64,000 nt of DNA from the NCBI RefSeq assembly GCF_019703515.2, contig NC_059359.1:3365001-3429000 (forward strand), in the 5' to 3' direction. The translations under genes and the position numbers were made by a program. The notes under the pieces are model-generated. The model ran no database searches. It saw only the letters and a program-made list of their open reading frames with translations, and was not told the origin of the DNA. The DNA comes from Myxocyprinus asiaticus (taxonomy: Eukaryota > Chordata > Actinopteri > Cypriniformes > Catostomidae). Below are positions 56,413 through 64,000 of this stretch, piece by piece (the first letter of the stretch is position 1; each line of letters starts with the position of its first letter).

Positions 56413-57902
56413 AACATACATTTTTAATGGACGAGAGGTTTGTTCTTCATCAAATGCAATATATACTCTGACAGTATGCAATCTTCTTGTCTATGTGGGA
56501 GGTTCTTAGCCAAGGTAAGCTATTATTTGGAATGGCATACTACCATACTAATCTACGGTGGAGCAATGCTGCCACATACATTTTTTCCCCTTCAGTTATG
56601 TCATAAAAATGACATCTTTTCTCGTAATAATGAGATGGTTATGTCATAAAAATGACATCTGTTGTTTTAGCGAGATGTTTTGAGCATCTCACGAATTAAC
56701 TTAGGCTATGTATCACTTTTCATGTCCCAGCCCATCTGTGCTTACAGTACAGTGTAGGCTACTCAGTGGTAAATGAAACACATAAATAAAAAAATGTTTC
56801 TAATATTTTTAAAGTCAGCATTGATTTTTAAATTCTTTCCAGTCTCGTGAGGTTTCAGAGGAAAATATTCAAAAATAAAGCTGGATAAAAACAAAGGCCT
56901 ATGTTTTCTGAACCGTGTTAGTGTAAACTGCAGGCCAAGACATTTTGGAGTGTTTGCAAAAAGGAGGAGAATATAATATTTATTTTATATTGAACTTAAT
57001 ATAATAAATCAAATTACAGTAATATTTGAGCAGACTTAAGGGAGTTTTTTCCAAACATTCACACATAAACCTACTATATGTGGGGCTATCTAACACAAAG
57101 TGATCCTAAAATAGCTATGATAGTGTAAAATTGTAAAGTAGCTACTTTAAAGGCAATTAGAAAAGAATGCAAGAATTTCATCGGCCACTTATCAAACAGA
57201 TCATGTTACAAACGATAACATAATAAATACACTGAACGTGTTCAAGATTGTTCATCGTTTGTGCACTTGTTCTAACATCAATTATTCTTTAAACAACGAA
57301 TATATAAATAAACTGTATATACAATCCAGTGATTGTCGGGCATTTAAAAGAATAAAACTACAGAGGCATTGTAATGACAATAATCAAATAAAATTGTATT
57401 TTTGGTTGACATTTTATTTGCCACTTAAAGTGTGCAATGAATAAAACTTTTTATTTCAAAATTGTTAAAGGCTGTTGTACATTGATATTTTGATGCATTT
57501 GCTGAATTTACACACTCACGCCTTTTTTTAAGATGTATTTTATTTTGTATATTTTTTTTTTATTAAAGATTACTCAATTAAATTTGATTGAATTTTGTTA
57601 TTAAATTGAAAGATTTTTTTTTTTTGATCGAGACGTTTTATTGATGTTGTTTTTATATCTCATTATTACAAGAAAAGATGCTGTTTTTACGACATAATTG
57701 AGTGAAAAAAAGTATTGTAGTATCTTATACTGTAGAGTACAGAATATTCTACATTATATCTATATGGCAGAAAAAGTAATGGTATGGTAGTATGCTGTTT
57801 TGAACACAGCCATATTAAGGGGATGTGACAGCCCAATCGAACACCTATGAATGGGAGAAATATAGGAAAAGCAAATATGACAACTGTAGTCCCGCCTTAC
57901 AC
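56413..57902. other. Gene-free stretch
   Basis: No gene or clear transposon end. The repeated motif TTATGTCATAAAAATGACATCT occurs twice (56596 and 56641). T-rich runs lie at 57540-57625. Confidence 0.45.
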
Positions 57903-58246
57903 TTAACCCTTATGCACTCTTCGGTCATTTTTGACCGAAATCGGAGAAGACTAGTTTCTTTTCTCTGACGGATATGAGACTTCGTGACTTTTCGTCCATT
58001 TCATATCTGAACACACACAAAAAAATTCTAAGTGGTAGAAAATAAAAAGTCACACTTGTCTGTTCCTGGTCAAAAGTGACCGCCATAGGAAATGAATGGG
58101 AAACACTAAAAATCAGATTTTTATTATTTTTTTTTTTTTTGCATAATTAATTATATAAAATCTAAAAAACAGCCACAATCCAGAAAAAACACACAGACTT
58201 GAAGGAGTGAGACTACCAAACATCAAGAGTGCAAAACACACACACA

Positions 58247-58289
<43 letters not shown>

Positions 58290-58757
58290 AAAGTTGTTTT
58301 TATATCATTGTGGGGACTCTCCATAGACTTCCATGCTTTTTAAGGATTTTATACAGATCTAACAATAATTCCTATCCCCTACCCCTAAACCTAACCCTCA
58401 CAGAAACCTTTTTGCATTTTTACATTTTCAAAAAAACGTCGTTTAGTATGTTTAATAAGCCATTTCCCTCATGGGCCCACTGGCTGGGCCCCACAAGGTA
58501 GGTGATCTCAGATTTGAGATAGATTAGATTAGATTAGATTAAACATTATTGTCATTGTGCAGAGTACAGGTACAGAGCCAATGAAATGCAGCCAATTTTA
58601 CTATCCTTGTGGACACACACACAAAGCCTAACTGGTCAGACTATAAAACAAAACAATTATTTTGAAATTTCTCAGCCACAATGCAGAACACACACACACA
58701 CCAAAATGAATTGGTGAGACTATAACACATCTACAATGCTGAACACGTGCGCACGCA

Positions 58758-58796
<39 letters not shown>

Positions 58797-59362
58797 AGAG
58801 AGAGATCAAAGACATACAGATCAAAGGGAAAATCTTTGTAACACCATGTTCAGGGTTGACTGTAATAATAATGTGGCATTATTGTAAAAATTGACAAAAA
58901 TAACCTAAAAAAAAAAATGCTAAACTTTGACAAAAGTAGACTTTAATAATGTTTAAATATATATATCTAAATGCAGATAGATATCATCTCTTCAACCAGG
59001 GATGAATAAGTAGCTCTCTGCAGCCACCTAGTGTTTATACTTGGAATTTCATCTGGTTTTCAGATATTTGTATAATTTTAAAAATGGACACTACAGACTC
59101 TTGAGACTTTAAGCTTACAAACGGTATATGATTTATGAGGATTGGTTCAGTATTTGAGAAAATATTCATATTCAGGTCTAAATACCCAAAAACCCACTCA
59201 AAATGCACAACTTTAGTCCTTTTACATGATTGAAGTTAGAGTTGTTACATTTCTTGTTGTTACATAGCAATTAAAAACAAATTACACTCTTAATGTTTTT
59301 GGTCACTTTTGACCAGGAACAACTGTAATGTGATTCAATAATGAACCAGGCATAAGGGTTAA
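57903..59362. mobile_element. piggyBac-like non-autonomous element
   Basis: Begins TTAACCCTTATGCACTC and ends GGCATAAGGGTTAA: TTAA at both borders with CCCTTATGC inverted ends, as in piggyBac-type elements. GGTCATTTTTGACC-like motifs recur near both ends. No transposase. The interior carries CA microsatellites (58239-58287 and 58758-58793) and a GATTA run (58521-58540). Confidence 0.75.
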
Positions 59363-59633
59363 AGAGCCAATCACATTTTTGATAGAAGCATTGTAATGCT
59401 CAATATGGTTATGATGTTAGACATAGTAGGAGTTCAGAATAGAGTTTGGAGTAAGAGTAGTATGGTAGTATGCCATACCGAACTCGGCCAAAGTTTTTTC
59501 ATGTGTGATCTGAGCTTTAAAAAAATATATTTTTGAAATATAAAATAGATTTACATTCCTGATTTGAAATCATCTGAATGTAATCTTGGCCAACAGTTTT
59601 GAAGATTTTGGCCTTTCCCCATTAAAGATAAAC

Positions 59634-59903
59634 AGGGTTGGGAGGGTTACTTTTAAAATGTATCCCACTACAGATTACATGCTGTAAAATGTCATTTGTA
59701 ACATATTCTGTTAAATTACTTAAGGATGGTAACATAATCTGAATACTTTGGATTACTTCTTCAGCACTGGTAGATTTGTTTCACTTCTGTTGACTATAAA
59801 ATGTAATAACAAGTGTAAAAACATCTGTCAGTACAGTAAGACAAAATAAAAGTCTACATATCTGATGCAAAGTAAATGTATCTTGTTTTTTTTTTTTTTT
59901 TAC

Positions 59904-59949
<46 letters not shown>

Positions 59950-60534
59950 ACAAGAAAACAATTCAAAAATGTCAACAAGAATACGATTTTTGCAGTACAT
60001 CTTTGCCCTAATATCAAAGGTCTTACTAGGTCTTATTATGAAAATAAGGTGCTTTTCAAACTGTTCTGACACCAGTTTCCTTAAGAGTTCCATTCATTCA
60101 AAAGCACTGAGGTTTAAGCCATTAACTGTTCAGGGAGCAAGTCAGCTACTCATGTTTTCGGAAGCAGCCTACAATCTACACAAGCTTAACTATTTACGCT
60201 GCTCAAAACTTAATTCAAGTGTACACAACCACATCTTTTTACTCAATGACATAATATCCACTTTTTCACTCATCACATTATAAGAGTGCACTCTGTCTGC
60301 TCGTATGAATGTAACACATGAAGTGTTTCAGCACTGTTCAAGCGCTCCTCGGATCGCATCATTTATACGGATAAATGTTAACCCAACTGAATAGACTAAA
60401 TATGAAATGAAACAAATGACAATAAAATGCAAAGCAATCTTGTCAGTAATCAAAGTACTTTTTGAATGTAACTAATGTTTGTATTTTAAACATGTAATCC
60501 CGTTACATGTATTACGTTACTCCCTAACCCTGAA
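59634..60534. mobile_element. MITE with long terminal inverted repeats
   Basis: CAGGGTTGGGAGGGTTACTT at the left pairs with the inverted right end (CAGGGTTAGGGAGTAACGTA). Interior includes a T run and (TA)n at 59886-59950 and a segment shared with 3958-4030. Confidence 0.75.
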
Positions 60535-60599
60535 GATACTTTAAAGTTACTTTGGCTAGACTTGTACTGTAACGCTACTATTCCAATCCTGAATGGATT

Positions 60600-61110
60600 T
60601 GAGAAGTGCCCAGTAGAGGGCGAACCCAAAACAGGCCACCAACGGTCAAGAATTTCATCAGTGGGAGGCGGAGAAGAAGAAGCAGGGCTCTCCGTTTTTG
60701 GGGGGTGACGGGCGGGTCGACCGTTTTTCATCCGCTGGAGAGTCCTGCTTGAACGGTGAGCAGGAGACACAACACACCGCCGCGGAGCAGCCCGACCCAC
60801 GCCTCAACAGAATCACACCGACGTGTGCCGTCCAAGCTCGGACAGACAGAGCCCGGAGGAAGGGTCATCGCAGGTCGCTTTACGAATCGGAACCTAGGAG
60901 CTTTTGTCCCTCTCCAGATCCTGCGGGTCTGGGGGCTTTCAGCAGGGGCGGCGGACACGATCCCGCACGCCCAGGGAAGGAGGCTGGAAGTCGGGGACGC
61001 TTCTAGCCAGCAGGACCGGGGCGCAGTGGCGACTGAGCGTTCGGGCTGTGGTGAACCCTTTGCGGCTACGTGGATGGGATGGAGCCGGGACCATCAAGCG
61101 CTGATGGTTC
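60600..61110. promoter_or_regulatory. CpG-rich block, probable promoter/first exon of an unidentified gene
   Basis: By far the most GC- and CpG-rich unique sequence in the right half. It has good donor-like sites (GAACG followed by GTGAGC at 60753 on the plus strand) but no recognisable coding frame. Frames of up to 161 codons are open on both strands because of composition. Strand is undecided. Confidence 0.5.
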
Positions 61111-61318
61111 GGATCTTTAAACATTTGTTTTTTTGCTGTGATTTCGTCTCAAAAGCTTGCAGTTTTTGTGTGCGAAGCTTGTGGAATGTTTATGTGTGTC
61201 ATTTTAGAATGATACAATGTTTCCCCTTAATGTTGATATGATACGTTGTATCATTCTGTAATGATACATTGTAACATTTCATACTGATGCATGGGTGAAA
61301 CTTTTCTGTCCTCTAGGT

Positions 61319-61510
61319 CAGTGGTTCTCAACCTTTTTGACTCCAAGGCCCCCCCATTGTCGGAGAAAATATTTGAAATTGAATTATAATAATTATATAA
61401 AAATTATAATAATCTGTCATATTTTAAATCATTTTAAGAGATCTTGAGGCCCCCCTGGAAGTGTGCTGAGGCTCCCAAATGGGTCCCGACACCCTGGTTG
61501 AGAACCAGTG
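61319..61510. mobile_element. hAT MITE with 8-bp target duplication
   Basis: CAGTGGTTCTCAACC and inverse GGTTGAGAACCAGTG ends, flanked by CTCTAGGT (61311-61318) and CTCTAGGG (61511-61518). Confidence 0.9.
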
Positions 61511-61518
61511 CTCTAGGG

Positions 61519-62695
61519 CACATTTTTTAAACATTCTAGTTTTTAAAACATATTATAATGGCTTAACATTTTTTTACTGCGTGTTTAAGTACTGTCTCCT
61601 CATTTTAAATTTGCCAGAATTTCACTACTTTGGGCTTATCCCCAACCCAGACTTTTTAACTTGCAATCTGTTATAAATATATACAGTGTTTTAAAAGTAA
61701 CTACATTTAGTACTTAAGAATTCAATAACAGTTCAGACTAAAACTTTGTGTTTTGTCCAAGGCTTATCCTAGGTTTTTGTGTATGAAACATGTCATTACT
61801 ATCACACACAATATCAAAAATCCAATTGAAAAGGTTGATTAAGGCCATGATCAGATCTTTATTCCACTGCATGTGAAAAATTCTTGAACGTAGATGAATT
61901 TTTCAACATATCAAGTAGTCAAAAGTGTCCTCAATTGAAGAATAACCCAGTTGCTTTACTTATATATTACCATATATTAACTCAGAATGGGAGAAGTGTT
62001 GCACAGAAGCTGTGAGAACGTCCCAGGTCAGGGGGTCGTGGGAAGACAAGAGGCTGAATCCCGCCTTTAGCAGGCGCAGCTGGTTAGGGCGCAGCAGACG
62101 AAGGTGACCCCAGGGGTCTTTATTGATCTTGGTAAAATGTGGTTCAGTCCAATATTACTAATCCAACCTCGAGTAACGTAGTAGAATTACACTCGACTGT
62201 GAGGCTTATGAGCAGATATATGAAAAAGTATTAGGAGGGATAAAAGCTGCCTGGCAGCTGTAATTGGTGTATCTATTTCTTGGGAATCTGATTTGGAATA
62301 TCGGGGATTATTGTAAAATGAGATGTCCATGCCTAGAAGAGTCATATTGATCAAATCTATGTGGGGAAAAAGTTGGACATTTCTGTATTGAATCTGTTTT
62401 TTTCTAGATATGCTCAGCTGTAAAATATGGAATTGTCTAGAAATTGTGAGTGCAAGCTTCTTCCGGTAGGAACAAACAACTATGGTAGTTGGTAAAGTTA
62501 TGCAAATTCATTGGTCAAAAGCTGTGTGAACCCTGTAGTAAACACAAGTCATTGTTTTGATTATCTATTTCATTGTTGTTGATTTTAAATTGTTTACTAG
62601 CTCTCAGACATAAATTGGAACCCAACAGCAAGGAGAAATTAACATTTTAAGGTTAATTTGGAATGAATTGTCATTTTCAGAAGTGCATATTAGCT
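61519..62695. other. Gene-free stretch
   Basis: No gene seen. 61990-62230 is locally GC-richer and may be an old retroelement piece. Near 62500-62540 is a fragment of the repeat whose end is at 45060-45105 (CATTGGTCAAAA...GAACCC). Confidence 0.45.
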
Positions 62696-62703
62696 CTAAA
62701 TAG

Positions 62704-63961
62704 TAGGGCTGGGTAATGATACAGATTTCCCGATTCTGCTTCGCAAGCTCTCGATTTGATCCCTATTTCGATTCGATTATATCAGTTCACATGGGTATAT
62801 TTATGGGTGTACAATGTCCATTTTGCTTACATATTAGAGACATTTTCTCTTAACTAATGCTGTTCTACATTCTACTAGGTAACCCTTCTAGGTATAATTT
62901 GGAAATCAATTTTTTTTTAAATGAATATTTTAATTCGTTTTTCATCATATTGGTCACGTTTTAGCAAATACAATTGTTCAAATTTGTTGTATTCCATCAA
63001 TAAATATCTTGAAATTGCATATATATATATTTTTTATTACATGTTTATTGTTTACATGCATAATCTGTACTATTTACAAGTATTTGTACTGATATGTAGA
63101 ACACGTGCTGAATTGATACTGTCTCTTTAAGACGACCAGCATCAGCCAGTGAACGCATATTAACGAGAGAACACACACGTTTTTTTCCATGTTATGTGTG
63201 ATTAGAATTTTATGTTTCTTTTTTTATTGTTTATAATCAACAACTGACTGTTAAGAAGAGAAAGGATATTATTAGAGACATTGAGCGCATTTTTATACCG
63301 ATTATGCGCAAGCCGACAACGTATGTGCTTATATAAACGCAATAAACAGCGTTCCTTTATCGGTGTAAGGTCATAAATGGTGTAAGAATAAACTGGTCAA
63401 AACAGGTAGATTTTTTGCAGATTTAGCGTGGCATGTAAACAGCTTTACTGGTGTTTTCACCGGCTTATCCAATTTGCGCACATTTTGAGCGCATGTCTCA
63501 TCAGGGTTTGATGTCAAAAGCAGAGAATAACGCGATTATTTCAAATCTCATGTAAACTCGTTTTTTTTTGCTTTGTCAGATTTTTTAAATAAGCTGATTT
63601 TTGGGAGTAATCCGCGTATTGGTGTGCATGTAAACGTGCTCATTATTAAATGACAAATGGATTGTGTGGATCTCGTCTTTGGACACAGAGAACGAGTCAC
63701 AACTAACTTTTACTATAAACGTGCAGTTTTTCGCCACTGTACTACTCAAATATTGGTGAGTGAAATTTGAACATTTACAAGCCAGTGGTTAAAATCTGAA
63801 ATTTTTTGTCAAAATTTAGTTTCTCATGTGAATAATTTACTCGCATTGTAGAGGGTTGTGCATAGACTTAACAATCAATCTTGGGGTTTTACAATCGATA
63901 AGAAGATCATTCAAACGAAGATCACGATGCATCGGAAAATCAATATTTTAACCCAGTCCTG
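62704..63961. mobile_element. hAT-like non-autonomous element
   Basis: TAGGGCTGGGTAATGATAC and the inverted right end CAGGACTGGGTTAAAATAT, flanked by CTAAATAG (62696-62703) and CTGAATAG (63962-63969), 7 of 8 identical. No transposase frame within. Confidence 0.82.
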
Positions 63962-64000
63962 CTGAATAGCCATCACTAAATCTGAAGTGTGTTTTTTTAT

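Noticed and set aside
58229..58501. 90-codon frame with Thr-His repeats
   Set aside because: Produced by a (CA)n microsatellite inside a MITE.
60698..61241. Overlapping plus-strand frames of 102-161 codons
   Set aside because: Arginine/glycine-rich, open on both strands in CpG-rich DNA, with no recognisable domain. Treated as promoter/UTR.

Overview
The window is vertebrate genomic DNA, almost certainly from a cyprinid or closely related teleost. The host genes have short exons, canonical GT-AG introns and fish-like protein sequences. The spaces between them are packed with transposons typical of cyprinids: DIRS1-like tyrosine-recombinase retrotransposons, Tdr1/Tc1 elements, tRNA-derived SINEs, L2-like LINEs, gypsy fragments, and hAT, Harbinger and piggyBac-type MITEs. 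The species cannot be told from the sequence alone.

Three host transcription units can be supported, all on the minus strand. (1) dhdds (dehydrodolichyl diphosphate synthase, the catalytic subunit of dolichol-forming cis-prenyltransferase) has eight coding exons between 53757 and 45332, with a non-coding first exon and a CRE palindrome near 54372-54420. (2) hmgn2 (nucleosome-binding HMGN protein) has six coding exons between 42119 and 40192, and a poly(A) signal at 39552. The dhdds-hmgn2 order matches human 1p36.11. (3) A small unrecognised gene encodes a predicted 65-residue single-pass membrane protein from two exons (29182-29132 and 27387-27241). Two TATA-bearing candidate first exons lie upstream, near 30.1 kb and 37.8 kb. 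A GC- and CpG-rich block at 60.6-61.1 kb looks like a promoter/first exon of a further gene, but no coding sequence was recognised there.

Layout: 1-2.7 kb, LINE and gypsy fragments ending in a SINE head. 2.7-6.8 kb, no gene seen. 6.8-10.2 kb, SINEs, including one split by an L2-like LINE that is itself split by a Harbinger-like MITE. 10.4-12.6 kb, an inverted MITE pair. 12.8-15.4 kb and 17.6-18.6 kb, two internally deleted DIRS elements. 19.86-21.93 kb, an LTR retrotransposon remnant with a 5-bp target duplication and unusual peptide-repeat coding. 24.7-25.9 kb, a SINE followed by a small satellite array interrupted by a foldback MITE. 27-38 kb, the small-protein gene, with MITEs in its long 5' intron. 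39.5-42.2 kb, hmgn2. 42.6-44.0 kb, a palindromic element. 44.2-54.4 kb, dhdds with two Tc1-family insertions, an inverted Tc1 fragment and a 365-bp direct repeat flanking its last exon. 54.5-55.5 kb, an AT-rich tandem triplication. 56-64 kb, a SINE and piggyBac-like, hAT and other MITEs around the CpG-rich block.

The genes do not form a pathway: dhdds works in ER dolichol synthesis and hmgn2 in chromatin. Most of the interest lies in nested transposon structure, in dhdds last-exon architecture, and in the uncharacterised small membrane protein.
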